The translations under genes were made by a program, and so were the position numbers. A stretch of 64,000 nt of DNA, taken from NCBI GenBank assembly GCA_005893305.1, contig VBOZ01000009.1, positions 55,303-119,302 on the forward strand, in the 5' to 3' direction. Shown here in pieces: positions 32,676-41,558 of this stretch (positions are counted from its first letter, which is position 1; the number at the start of each line of letters is the position of its first letter). Source of the DNA: Candidatus Eisenbacteria bacterium. Lineage in GTDB: Bacteria; Eisenbacteria; RBG-16-71-46; SZUA-252. The notes under the pieces are model-generated. The model was not told where the DNA came from. It did not search any database and saw only the letters and a program-made list of their open reading frames with translations.

Positions 32676-34916
32676 TCAGACGGCGTCGAGTCCTACCCGC
32701 CGCACCAGGGCCTTGAAGCGCGGGTCCTGACGGATCGGATCGATGCGCGGGTGGACACGAAGGAAAATGAGCCCGGTGGCGTGCTCCTCGACCGCCACAT
32801 CGAGCCACCGGTAGGCCTCGTCCACGTCGCCCAGGCTCGAGTGGAGCGCGGCGATGCCCCACGCCGAAACCACGCGGTGCGAGCGAGCCTCGATCAGCTC
32901 TTGGAGGATGCGTCGCGCCGCGGCCGCGTTTCCGCTGCTCGCCTCGAGGTGGGCGAGACCGAACGACGGTCCCGCCACGCCGCCGCTCAACCGCCGGCCC
33001 TCCTCGTACTCCTTGCGGGCCTCGTCGAACCGACCAAGCGCTTCGAGAGTGCGGGCAAGATCGGTGTGGGCGCCGTCGAAGCGGGGATCGAGCTCGACCG
33101 CCTTTCGGTAGTAGACGAGCGAGCGCTCGTATTCGCGTGCGTAGTAATAGGCGTCCCCGACCGTCGTGTGTATCAGCATCGACAAGGGGTCGAGGCTGAG
33201 CGCCTTGAGCATTGCCTCCTGCGCCTCGCGATGGCGCTCCACGCAGTAGTAGACGCGACCGAGGCCGGTGCACGCGCTCGTCAGGCCGGGATTCACCTCG
33301 ACCGCGCGCTGCCAGGAACGGATCGCGGCGGGGAGATCCATCTCGTTCGCCGCGATGGAACCCAGCGCCGCATGGGCCTCGGCGAGAGAATCATCCAGCT
33401 CGAGTGCCTTCATCGCGGCCTCCCGGGCTTGCGCATTCGCCTCGACGGGCAGAGCCATGCCTCGGTTGGCGCGAACCATGTGGCAGCCCGCGATCCCCGC
33501 CCACGCGGGAGCGTAGATCGGGTCCAACTCCAGCGCGCGATGGTAGTACCGCAGGGCCAGCTCGATCGCCTGCGGGGAGGCGGCAGCGGCCGTGTGGCGG
33601 CCTCTCAGGTACTCGACATGAGCCTCGGGGTTCACCGGGCGTCGTTTCGCGAGCTGCGTTGCCTCGCGCGGCGTCACCTGGACCGCGATCTCCTTCGCCA
33701 CGCTCTCCGCGACACGGCTCTGCAGATCGAGCACGTCCTCGATCTCGCCGTCATAGCGGTCCGCCCACAGCGTCTCGTCCGCCCTGGCCGAGACGAGCCT
33801 CACCGAGACGCGCACTCGCTTGCCGACCAATAGCGCCGATCCCTCGAGGATCGCGTCCACGCTCAGCTCACGCGCGATCTCGGGAAGCGCTTTCTGGATC
33901 CCCTTGTACTTCATGGCCGACGTGCGCGAGATCACCCGCAGCGCCTTGAGTCCCGCGAGCTCCGAGATCAGCGCCTCGGTCATGCCGTCGGCGAAGTACT
34001 CCTGGGCCGGATCGCGGGAGACGTTCTCGAGCGGTAGCACGGCCAGCGAGCGGATGACCTGCCGCGCCGGCTCCGCATCGACGCCGCGCGCCGCCGGCTC
34101 GCGGACCCGTCGCAGCATCTGGCCCACGGCCCCCGCGGAGGCGGGACGCAGCGCGGGGTCCTTGCTCAGGCAACCCTCGATCAGGCGGTCGAGCTCCGTC
34201 GGCGCGTCGGAGCGAAGCGAGCGCACCGGGCGCGAGGCCCCGTGCAGGATCTCGAACATCAACGCCTCGGGCCGATCCCGCTCGAAGGGCCGCCGTCCGG
34301 TGGCCATCTCGTAGAGCAACACCCCGAACGAATAGATATCCGTGCGGGAATCGTCCGCGTCGCCGCGCAACTGCTCGGGCGCCATGTACGAGAGCGAGCC
34401 GAAGATCGTGCCCGCCTTCGTCAGGTTGGTCACGGTGTTCGATGCGTTGAGGAGACCCGCGAGGCCGAAGTCGAGGATCTTCGCGGTTCCGGAGGTGGTC
34501 AGCACGATGTTGCCGGGTTTCAGGTCGCGGTGCAGAATCCCGCGCCGGTGGGCGTCGTCAAGGGCATCGGCGATCTCCGCTCCGATTCGGATCACCTCGT
34601 CGAGATCGAGCGGGCCTGTTCGTAGCCGCGACTCGAGCGTCCCGCCCGGGACATATTCCATGACCAGGAAGTCCACGCCGTCCTGGGTGTCGAAATCGAA
34701 GATTGTCGCGACGCCGGGGTGGGACAGGCGGGAGAGGGCGTGCGCCTCGCGGCGAAAACGCTCGCGAGCGGCCGGGTCCGCGAGCGAGCCGCGCAGGAGC
34801 ACCTTGACCGCTACGTCGCGGTCGAGGTGGAGGTCGTGCCCGCGGTACACCTCGCCCATGCCGCCGGCCCCAAGCGGCTCGAGAATGCGGTAGTGGGAGA
34901 GCTGTTGGCCGATCAC
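32676..34916 (-). CDS. Serine/threonine protein kinase with TolB/FlgO-like and TPR domains, 746 aa
   Basis: The kinase domain (about residues 8-265) has the Gly loop 'LGAGGMGEVYRGHD', Lys in 'DVAVKVL', the catalytic loop 'HRDLKPGNIVL', 'DFGLAGLL' and 'APEQLRG'. No membrane helix follows. A TolB-N/FlgO-like module comes next (from about 290: 'RSLAVLPLENVSRDPAQEYF', 'MTEALISELAGLKALRVISR'). Then at least six TPRs run to the end ('ALRYYHRALELDPIYAPAWA', 'SLVYYRKAVELDPRFDGAHT'). This is the cytoplasmic PknB/adenylate-cyclase-associated architecture. The kinase would phosphorylate partner proteins recruited by its TPRs; its target is unknown. Confidence 0.92.
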   Translation of the reverse strand: MIGQQLSHYRILEPLGAGGMGEVYRGHDLHLDRDVAVKVLLRGSLADPAARERFRREAHALSRLSHPGVATIFDFDTQDGVDFLVMEYVPGGTLESRLRTGPLDLDEVIRIGAEIADALDDAHRRGILHRDLKPGNIVLTTSGTAKILDFGLAGLLNASNTVTNLTKAGTIFGSLSYMAPEQLRGDADDSRTDIYSFGVLLYEMATGRRPFERDRPEALMFEILHGASRPVRSLRSDAPTELDRLIEGCLSKDPALRPASAGAVGQMLRRVREPAARGVDAEPARQVIRSLAVLPLENVSRDPAQEYFADGMTEALISELAGLKALRVISRTSAMKYKGIQKALPEIARELSVDAILEGSALLVGKRVRVSVRLVSARADETLWADRYDGEIEDVLDLQSRVAESVAKEIAVQVTPREATQLAKRRPVNPEAHVEYLRGRHTAAAASPQAIELALRYYHRALELDPIYAPAWAGIAGCHMVRANRGMALPVEANAQAREAAMKALELDDSLAEAHAALGSIAANEMDLPAAIRSWQRAVEVNPGLTSACTGLGRVYYCVERHREAQEAMLKALSLDPLSMLIHTTVGDAYYYAREYERSLVYYRKAVELDPRFDGAHTDLARTLEALGRFDEARKEYEEGRRLSGGVAGPSFGLAHLEASSGNAAAARRILQELIEARSHRVVSAWGIAALHSSLGDVDEAYRWLDVAVEEHATGLIFLRVHPRIDPIRQDPRFKALVRRVGLDAV

Positions 34917-34961
34917 CCTTCGAGGATACGACGAACCCGAACGAACGTCTTTAGTCTCGAG

Positions 34962-36974
34962 CTACGATGCCTGCGGGCCTGCCGTCCCGGACCGGGTGCC
35001 GGATGAGGCAGCGACGGGAGCCTCCAGAACCTCGCGGACGCGCATGGCCAGAGCGCCGGGTGAAAAGGGCTTTTGGAGGTGCGCCGCCTCGGATCGTGGG
35101 AATTGACCGGGAAAGAGCGCCTTGTCCGAGTAGCCGGACATGTAGAGCCCCTTGCACCCCGGATGCTCCTGACGGATCCGGCTCAGAAGCTCCGGACCGC
35201 TCATCCTCGGCATCACGATGTCGGTGACGACCAGATGAATGCGTCCGGGGCGCTCCTTGAGGATATCGAGCGCCTCCTGCCCATCGGCTGCGGAAAGCAC
35301 CGTGTACCCGACGGCCTCGAGGACGCGTTGAACGAGCTCGCGCACCCTGGCGTCGTCTTCGACGATCAGGATCGTCTCTGTCCCCCGCGCGTGGGCCGGG
35401 GTCCCGTCTTGGCGGCGCTCCGCTACCGGCGTGCTCTCGATCCTCGGAAGGTAAACCCGGAACGCCGAGCCGGAGCCAATCTCGCTATGGACCCCGACCG
35501 CGCCGCCCGACTGGTTCACGATTCCGTAGACCGTCGAGAGCCCTAGGCCCGTTCCCTTTCCGACTTCCTTCGTGGTGAAAAAGGGCTCGAAGATCCGCGC
35601 CTGGGTCTCGGCGCTCATTCCGGAGCCGGAGTCGCTGACGGTCAGCACGACGTACGGACCGGCAGAGACCTCGGCGTGCGTTTGACGATACGTTTCGTCC
35701 ACGTCGATGTTGGCGGTCTCCACGATCAACCGCCCTCCCTCCGCCATGGCGTCTCGGGCGTTGACGACCAGATTGAGGAGGACCTGCTCGACTTGGCCCG
35801 GGTCGGCCTTGATCCGGCCCAGCTCCTTGCTGAGCGATGTCACGAACTCGATGTTCGCGGGGAGGAGTCGGTGGAGCATCCTCTCCATGTCGGAGACGAT
35901 CTTGTTGAGATCGAGAACCTTGGGCTCGAGCACCTGTTGCCGGCTGAAGGCGAGAAGCTGCCTCGTCAGGGCCGCCGCGCGCTCCGAAGCTTTCGAAATC
36001 TCCTCCACGCTCACATACTTGGGATCGTCCCGGGACATCTGCTGCAGGATCATCTGACTGTACCCGCCGATCACCGTCAGCAGATTGTTGAAATCGTGCG
36101 CGACGCCCCCCGCGAGGCTCCCGACCGCTTCGAGCTTCTGAGACTGGCGGAGCTGGTCTTCGAGCAATTTCCGCTCCGTGATGTCATGGAGCGCAATGAC
36201 GGCTCCCAGGGTCTGCCCATGAATGCCAAGAATCGGCTGTCCGCTCGCCAGGACCATCCGCGCGTGCCCGTCGCGCCGGCGGATCAGGACCTCGACATCC
36301 CGGACCTTCTCACCGCAAAGCGCGCGGTACAGCGGAAGGGCCTCCTTCTCAAACAGCCGTTTTCCGTCCGGGTGATAGAGGTTGTAGTGCTGGGCCCACT
36401 GTTCGGGCGGGATAGCCGTTTCCGCCAGGCCAACCATGTCGCGGGCGGCACGATTGAACATCGTCAGCACGCCGGCGGCATCACACGCCATGATGCCGGC
36501 ATCCAGGCTGTCCAACATGGCGTTCATGAACCGCTGACGGTTGGCGGCGGCCTCTGCGGCTTCGAGGCGCGTCTGACGCACCGCGACGTCTTCGAGGGCC
36601 CGGCGCACCGCGGGCCCGAGCCGCGACAGTCGCTCTTTCAAGACGTAGTCGGTCGCCCCCCGACGGAGACTCTCGATGGCCGCCTCCTCACCCATCGTCC
36701 CGGAAACGAAAATGAATGGGAGGTTCGGTTTCTCCTTCTGCACGATGTCGAGCGCTGAGAAACCGTCGAAGTGGGGTAACGCGAAGTCGGAGAGGACCAG
36801 CGCGACGCTGCCGCTGGCGAGTGCTGCCTCGAACTCCGCTTTGCGGTCCACCTGGACAAGCTCGAGCGGGATTCCTTCGGCCCCCAGCGCCTCGCGAATC
36901 AGCTCGCGATCGGCGGGATCATCCTCGAGGTGAAGTATCCGAGGCTTGACCTCGGCTTCGTCTCGATCGCTCAT
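34962..36974 (-). CDS. Hybrid sensor histidine kinase (REC-PAS-HisKA-HATPase-REC), 670 aa
   Basis: An N-terminal receiver (phosphoacceptor Asp63 in 'LVLSDFALPHFDG') is followed by a PAS domain (about 145-270, 'GIMACDAAGVLTMFNRAARD'). Then come HisKA (His293 in 'AGGVAHDFNNLL'), an HATPase with 'NLVVNARDAM', 'DSGSGMS' and 'GKGTGLGLSTVYGIV', and a C-terminal receiver (Asp585 in 'LVVTDIVMPRMSG'). No membrane helix is present, so it is a cytoplasmic phosphorelay kinase that may receive signals from the response regulator encoded 36 bases upstream. It is the last gene of the TonB-YfiR-kinase cluster. Confidence 0.9.
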   Translation of the reverse strand: MSDRDEAEVKPRILHLEDDPADRELIREALGAEGIPLELVQVDRKAEFEAALASGSVALVLSDFALPHFDGFSALDIVQKEKPNLPFIFVSGTMGEEAAIESLRRGATDYVLKERLSRLGPAVRRALEDVAVRQTRLEAAEAAANRQRFMNAMLDSLDAGIMACDAAGVLTMFNRAARDMVGLAETAIPPEQWAQHYNLYHPDGKRLFEKEALPLYRALCGEKVRDVEVLIRRRDGHARMVLASGQPILGIHGQTLGAVIALHDITERKLLEDQLRQSQKLEAVGSLAGGVAHDFNNLLTVIGGYSQMILQQMSRDDPKYVSVEEISKASERAAALTRQLLAFSRQQVLEPKVLDLNKIVSDMERMLHRLLPANIEFVTSLSKELGRIKADPGQVEQVLLNLVVNARDAMAEGGRLIVETANIDVDETYRQTHAEVSAGPYVVLTVSDSGSGMSAETQARIFEPFFTTKEVGKGTGLGLSTVYGIVNQSGGAVGVHSEIGSGSAFRVYLPRIESTPVAERRQDGTPAHARGTETILIVEDDARVRELVQRVLEAVGYTVLSAADGQEALDILKERPGRIHLVVTDIVMPRMSGPELLSRIRQEHPGCKGLYMSGYSDKALFPGQFPRSEAAHLQKPFSPGALAMRVREVLEAPVAASSGTRSGTAGPQAS

Positions 36975-37010
36975 CCCCTCATACCCCCGGTCTGCTCGAT
37001 GGGTGGTCCG

Positions 37011-37472
37011 CTACGCCAACGAAGGCGACCGATGTTTGTCGGGCGGCGGCTCGTTCAAGACCGCCCAAAAGAGGCCGAGGTTTCGAACGGCCTGCATGAA
37101 TTCCTCGAACGCAACGGGCTTGACGACGAACGCGTTGACGCCAAGTTGGTAGCTCTGGACGATGTCCGACTCCTCGCGCGAGGAGGTCAGCACCACCACG
37201 GGAACCGTCCGGAATCGCTGGTCCTCGCGCATCCGCCTGAGAAGCTCCAGGCCGTCCACTTTCGGCATCTTCAGGTCGAGAAGGACGACGGCCGGATTTC
37301 CCCCATTGCGGCTCGCGAAGGCTCCTTCGTGGCACAGGAACTCCCAGGCCTCCGCACCGTCTCTCACGACAACGACTTCGTTGGCCAGATTGTTCTCGGC
37401 CAGAGCCGTCATCGTGAGCTCCACGTCGTTTTCATTGTCTTCTGCGAGCAAGATTCGCTTCAGCGTGGTCAT
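37011..37472 (-). CDS. Single-domain response regulator (Rcp1/CheY-like), 153 aa
   Basis: A receiver domain only: acidic pocket 'LLAEDNENDVELT', phosphoacceptor Asp66 in 'VVLLDLKMPKVDGLELL', 'VVLTSSREESD', and Lys in 'AFVVKPVAFEEF'. The 'EDNENDVELT' start and the insert between strand 2 and 3 ('CHEGAFASRNGGNPAVV') are typical of phytochrome-type Rcp1 regulators. No output domain exists, so it must pass phosphate on, probably to the hybrid kinase next door. It begins 15 bases after the membrane kinase stop. Confidence 0.9.
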   Translation of the reverse strand: MTTLKRILLAEDNENDVELTMTALAENNLANEVVVVRDGAEAWEFLCHEGAFASRNGGNPAVVLLDLKMPKVDGLELLRRMREDQRFRTVPVVVLTSSREESDIVQSYQLGVNAFVVKPVAFEEFMQAVRNLGLFWAVLNEPPPDKHRSPSLA

Positions 37473-37487
37473 GAGAGCACCTCGTTT

Positions 37488-38924
37488 CTATTTAGGAAGG
37501 GAAAAGTAGAAGGTTGCGCCCTGGCCGATCGCTCCCTCGGCCCAGGTCCTTCCACCGTGGCGACTGACGATTCGACGTACGTTGGCGAGACCAATCCCGG
37601 TTCCTTCGAATTCCGTCGGCCCGTGCAGCCGTTGAAACACTCCGAACAGCTTGTGCGCGTACGTCGGGTCAAACCCGACGCCGTTGTCGCGCACGGAAAC
37701 GACGATCTCCCCGTTCTGAGGTTGGGCATCGACCTCGATCCGCGCAGCGTCCCTGGGGCCGGAGTACTTGATCGCGTTCGAGAAGAGATTCTGAAAAACA
37801 AGGCGCAGCATGGCGGGATCGCCGTGCACGGTCGGTAGCGGGCCGAATTTCCAGTCCACGCGGCGGTCCTTTGCGTCGACCTTGAGATCCTGGACGACTT
37901 CCTCCGCGAGCGAGGCCAGGTTCACCGAGGTCTTGCGCATTTCCGCCCGTCCCATGCGGGAGAACGCGAGGAGATCATCGATCAGGGCTCCCATCTTCCG
38001 CGCGGCGCCGGAGATGGTCGCGAGGTGACGGCGCCCCTTCTCGTCCAACGTCGAGCTCGCATGCTTGGTCAAGAGCTCGACGAAGCCGTCGATGTGCCGC
38101 AACGGAGCACGGAGGTCGTGGGACACGGAATACGAAAAGGCCTCGAGCTCCTTGTTGGCTGCCTCGAACTCAGCCGTGCGCGCGACCACCCGCCGCTCCA
38201 GATCCGCGTTGAGCAGTCGGATCTCTTTGTCCCGTGTTTGAATCTCCTGGAGCATCTCGTCGAATGCCTCCGCCAAGACACCGACCTCGTCGTCCCCGAC
38301 ACCCTTCGAGCGGATCGAGTAGTCCTTGTGCTCGGAGACGCTCTGCACCACGTTTGCGAGGGCGAGCACCGGGTGCGCGATCCGGCGCTGCAGCCACGTC
38401 GAAAGAGCGAACGCGACGCCGATGGAGCCGAGGACCGCAAGAAGCACGACCATCACGTCGACGCGAACGCGGTCTTCGAGCTCCCGCAGGTCGGATTTGA
38501 GATAGATCGCTCCCACGGGCCGCCCCTCCTCGGCGACGGGCTGGGAGACGATGAGATCCGACTTCTCGAAGCGATGACCGGTTGGACCCGCTTCCGATGG
38601 GGCCGTCCCGGACGGGGCGCCTGCGGGATAGATCGCGAAGAGATGTCCCCGCTCGTCGTACAACGCGGCCGCGATCATCCGAGGGTCGGTCTTGAGAGCG
38701 TCCAGGACTTGCGTCGCGTCCTCGAGGTTTCGGAACGCGAGCGCTGCCGTCGAGTTGGCCGCCAGGATGTTCGCCCGCGTGACGAGGGCGTCAACCAAGA
38801 GCCGGCGAAAGCTGACGATGTCGTGCGCGACGAACAGTCCACCCATGAGCAGGAGGACCGTGGTGCTCGTCAACATCATCGCCTTGACGAGCTTGTTCCG
38901 GATGGTGGTCCGCGGGGCTTTCAT
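37488..38924 (-). CDS. Membrane sensor histidine kinase (CHASE8-like, HAMP), 478 aa
   Basis: TM1 (about 12-34) and TM2 (about 156-176) enclose a small periplasmic sensor of about 120 residues ('LVTRANILAANSTAALAFRN', typical of CHASE8). HAMP follows (about 178-230), a short coiled coil, HisKA with His269 in 'FSYSVSHDLRAPLRHIDGF', and an HATPase with 'NLFSNAIKYS', 'DNGVGFDPTYAHKLF' and 'EGTGIGLANVRRIV'. This phytochrome/bacteriophytochrome-like kinase type usually pairs with an Rcp1-like regulator, which is encoded next. It overlaps the yfiR-like gene by 4 bases. Confidence 0.92.
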   Translation of the reverse strand: MKAPRTTIRNKLVKAMMLTSTTVLLLMGGLFVAHDIVSFRRLLVDALVTRANILAANSTAALAFRNLEDATQVLDALKTDPRMIAAALYDERGHLFAIYPAGAPSGTAPSEAGPTGHRFEKSDLIVSQPVAEEGRPVGAIYLKSDLRELEDRVRVDVMVVLLAVLGSIGVAFALSTWLQRRIAHPVLALANVVQSVSEHKDYSIRSKGVGDDEVGVLAEAFDEMLQEIQTRDKEIRLLNADLERRVVARTAEFEAANKELEAFSYSVSHDLRAPLRHIDGFVELLTKHASSTLDEKGRRHLATISGAARKMGALIDDLLAFSRMGRAEMRKTSVNLASLAEEVVQDLKVDAKDRRVDWKFGPLPTVHGDPAMLRLVFQNLFSNAIKYSGPRDAARIEVDAQPQNGEIVVSVRDNGVGFDPTYAHKLFGVFQRLHGPTEFEGTGIGLANVRRIVSRHGGRTWAEGAIGQGATFYFSLPK

Positions 38925-39481
38925 TCCCGTACCGGTGCGGGGCCGACGATCTCCGACTGTCGCAGAAGCTTCGAGCTGATCGTGAGCTTGGCGGCGCTGG
39001 CTGCCGCGAGATTGATCACGAGGCGCAGCCGCTTGTCGGAGATGACGAAGCCGATGATCCCGGAGCGCAGAGCGAAATCTCTGCTATCACCCACCGTGAG
39101 CACGCTACGGCGGTTGAGGTGCGAGAGAAGCTGGTCCAAGCGTTTCGCCTCCGACGGAGCGATAAACAGGATCTGGCACGAGTCGATCTGGCTGACGTCT
39201 TGGAAGCGGCGGATCACGAGCTTGTGACCCTCGATGGTCTCGTTCGCAACGATCTCATCGAGGCTCTTGCCGAAGGGGTCATTGCCGATGATGCCGATCG
39301 TGAACGGCGCCTTGTCGGGCAGGGTCTCGGCGGGCCATTCCACGAATTGGGCGAAATGGAAGAGGAACGTCGCCTTGAGATCGTACTCCTGCGTGAGCTT
39401 GGCGCCGGCGCCGAACGCCGTCGAGGAGTTGAGGACGGCGATGAGCGCCAGGATCAGAACGCGGCGGGCTAGAACCAACAC
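38921..39481 (-). CDS. YfiR-family (DUF4154) periplasmic protein, 186 aa
   Basis: A signal peptide (ending 'NSSTAFG|AG') is followed by the family signature: 'EYDLKATFLFHFAQFVEWPA', 'FTIGIIGNDPFGKSLDEIV', 'CQILFIAPSEAKRLDQLLSH', 'SVLTVGDSRDFALRSGIIGF'. In Pseudomonas YfiR is a periplasmic repressor of the diguanylate cyclase YfiN. In other bacteria the family often sits beside TonB receptors and CHASE8 kinases, as here, and probably controls the kinase's periplasmic sensor. It overlaps its neighbours at both ends (13 and 4 bases), so expression is tightly coupled. Confidence 0.9.
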   Translation of the reverse strand: MLVLARRVLILALIAVLNSSTAFGAGAKLTQEYDLKATFLFHFAQFVEWPAETLPDKAPFTIGIIGNDPFGKSLDEIVANETIEGHKLVIRRFQDVSQIDSCQILFIAPSEAKRLDQLLSHLNRRSVLTVGDSRDFALRSGIIGFVISDKRLRLVINLAAASAAKLTISSKLLRQSEIVGPAPVRE

Positions 39482-41376
39482 GAGAGCTTGCCGTAGATGC
39501 TGCGCCCGACCTCGCGGCGCGTTCTTGGCATACCGAACTCGGGATGCCTGGAGTCGAAGATCCCCTGCCCCACGACGGCGAATTCGGCGGTCTTGGTCGG
39601 CTGCCAGGCGAGCCGGGCGTCACAGATCGTGTTTCCGGGGACGTTCTGATTGGGGATCCTATCCACGAAGCGTGCCGACGCATCGAAGGTCAGTGCATGC
39701 GGCAGCTTGAGCGAGGATCGAAGGAACGCTTGGTGGCGCGGGGAATCCCCTTCCTGCCTCTCCTGCTGCGTGTCCGTGCTCGTGGGATCAACGTCCAGAA
39801 TGAGCCTCAAGAATGTATAGCCGGCGCTCAGGCGCCAGCGGCTGACCACCTGGCAGGTGGCCTCCGCCTCGACGCCGTACGTGCGACCCTCGAGGCCGTT
39901 GCCCAGGAGAAGAGGGAGGCTCGCCATCTCGAGGCTCCTCAACTTGTCGTAGGTGTTGTAGAAGGTCGAGACGGAGGCCGTCAGATCGCTCGTGGGCTGC
40001 GCCTTGTACCCGAGCTCGTAGGCTATCAACACTTCGGATACGAACGAGGAGTCGCCCGCCAGGAAGTAAGGCGGCTGGCTCGGCACGAAAAGATCGCGGT
40101 CGATGCGCGACGGCGCCCGCACCGCCCGCGACGCGGCGCCCCAGATGGTCTGCGTCGGGGTCGGCGTCCATGCGAGGCGAACGCCGGGCTGATATTCGAA
40201 GTCCGTATAGTCGTTGTGCTCGATTTTCGAGCCCACGGTCAGAAAGAGCCGGTTCGCGGACAGGGTGACCTCGTCCTGAACGAAGCCCGTGTACAACCGG
40301 TGTGTCAGCCTTGGAGGAAGAAACGCCAAACCGGGGGAGTTGCGCACGTCGTCGCTCGTCAGCCTGTACCCGAGCCCCCACACCACGTCGTGACGCGCTG
40401 CCGCAGCGAAGCGGTGGTTCAGGGTCAGATCGTAGCTGTCGAGCGTCTCGCCGAAAACGGAGGGGACGTCTCGCTTGGTGCGATCATAGTAGGCTTGGAC
40501 TTGGAAGCTGGAACGCTCCGAGAAGCGCCTCGTCCAGTGCGCGAGAGCGTTTCCGCCTGACATCTCCGTCGCGTCGCGGTTCCGTTGATCGATGGAGCTC
40601 CCGTAGATATCCCCTTGGACGGTGACGCCGTCGGCCGGAGTCGGAGCCCAATCGGTCCGAAGGCCCCCTTGCCACAGCCGGGATGCATCGCCCGCTTCGT
40701 CGCCGTTCGGACGCAGCGAGGGTCCGCGGTCATAATCCTTGCCGTAGACGCGGAAGAAGGCCTTCGGGCCGAGGGTCCCGCCGTAGCGGGCGCCTCCGAA
40801 GCCTCGCTCCCTGTTGCCCCCGCCTCCGGTAACCAGAAATCCCTGCGTGCTGGCCGCGCTCTTGGAGATGATGTTGATGACCCCGTTGACCGCGTTGGCC
40901 CCCCACACCGTGGCGCCCGGGCCCCGGATCACCTCGATCTGCTCGATGTCCTCCATGAACGCGTCCTGGACATCCCAGAAGACCCCCGAATAGAGCGGCG
41001 TATAGACACTTCGCCCGTCCATGAGGACCAGCAGTTTGTTCGCCACGGTGCCGTTGAAGCCGCGGGCGGTGATTGCGTAGCTCCGCGAGTCGACGCGGGC
41101 CACCTCGACGCCCGGGATGTATCGCAGCGCCTCGGGAATGCTGACGACGCCCATCCGACGCAGATCGTCAGCGGTAACCACGTGTACGGCGGCCGCCGTC
41201 TTGGAGACCGGCTCCGGCTTCTGCGAAACCGAGGTCACCTCCAGGTCGAATAGCTCGTCGAGGCTCAGCTGCTTGAGTGCCTCGGGAGGTTCCGCGAGCG
41301 TTTCCGCCCGCGAGGCGGCTGGGAGCGTCGCGAGCGCGAGCGCAGCGACGACGAGAATCTCTCGGATTTGTTTCAA
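39469..41376 (-). CDS. TonB-dependent receptor, first gene of the sensory operon, 635 aa
   Basis: A signal peptide ('ILVVAALALATLPAASRAE') leads to 'SLDELFDLEVTSVSQKPEPV', the linker typical of receptors in TonB-YfiR-kinase loci. The plug follows ('HVVTADDLRRMGVVSIPEAL', 'NKLLVLMDGRSVYTPLYSGV', 'IEVIRGPGATVWGANAVNGV'), then a barrel ending in 'GRSIYGKLSCWF' with terminal Phe. The start is TTG 41376 with GGAGG five bases upstream; the frame stays open to 41442 without a better codon. It could either import a ligand or work as a signal-sensing receptor for the four genes that follow. Confidence 0.9.
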   Translation of the reverse strand: MKQIREILVVAALALATLPAASRAETLAEPPEALKQLSLDELFDLEVTSVSQKPEPVSKTAAAVHVVTADDLRRMGVVSIPEALRYIPGVEVARVDSRSYAITARGFNGTVANKLLVLMDGRSVYTPLYSGVFWDVQDAFMEDIEQIEVIRGPGATVWGANAVNGVINIISKSAASTQGFLVTGGGGNRERGFGGARYGGTLGPKAFFRVYGKDYDRGPSLRPNGDEAGDASRLWQGGLRTDWAPTPADGVTVQGDIYGSSIDQRNRDATEMSGGNALAHWTRRFSERSSFQVQAYYDRTKRDVPSVFGETLDSYDLTLNHRFAAAARHDVVWGLGYRLTSDDVRNSPGLAFLPPRLTHRLYTGFVQDEVTLSANRLFLTVGSKIEHNDYTDFEYQPGVRLAWTPTPTQTIWGAASRAVRAPSRIDRDLFVPSQPPYFLAGDSSFVSEVLIAYELGYKAQPTSDLTASVSTFYNTYDKLRSLEMASLPLLLGNGLEGRTYGVEAEATCQVVSRWRLSAGYTFLRLILDVDPTSTDTQQERQEGDSPRHQAFLRSSLKLPHALTFDASARFVDRIPNQNVPGNTICDARLAWQPTKTAEFAVVGQGIFDSRHPEFGMPRTRREVGRSIYGKLSCWF

Positions 41377-41558
41377 TGGGCCTCCGCGAAATTCAGGACC
41401 CGAGCTCACGCGGACGTCCCTGTCGCCGCGAGCCCCGGCCACTTCGGGTAACAGTGTGGTGGATCGGCATTTCGAGGCCGGTCCTTTATGCCGATTCGCG
41501 GGCGCATCTGGAAGCAGCCGCGTTACTTGACGCCCGTGTCGAGGTAGGCGAATCTCGG

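Noticed and set aside
32665-33273. N-terminal extension of the beta-propeller frame
   Set aside because: It is inside the kinase coding region on the same strand and unlike a propeller; the GTG at 32664 has a perfect ribosome-binding site.
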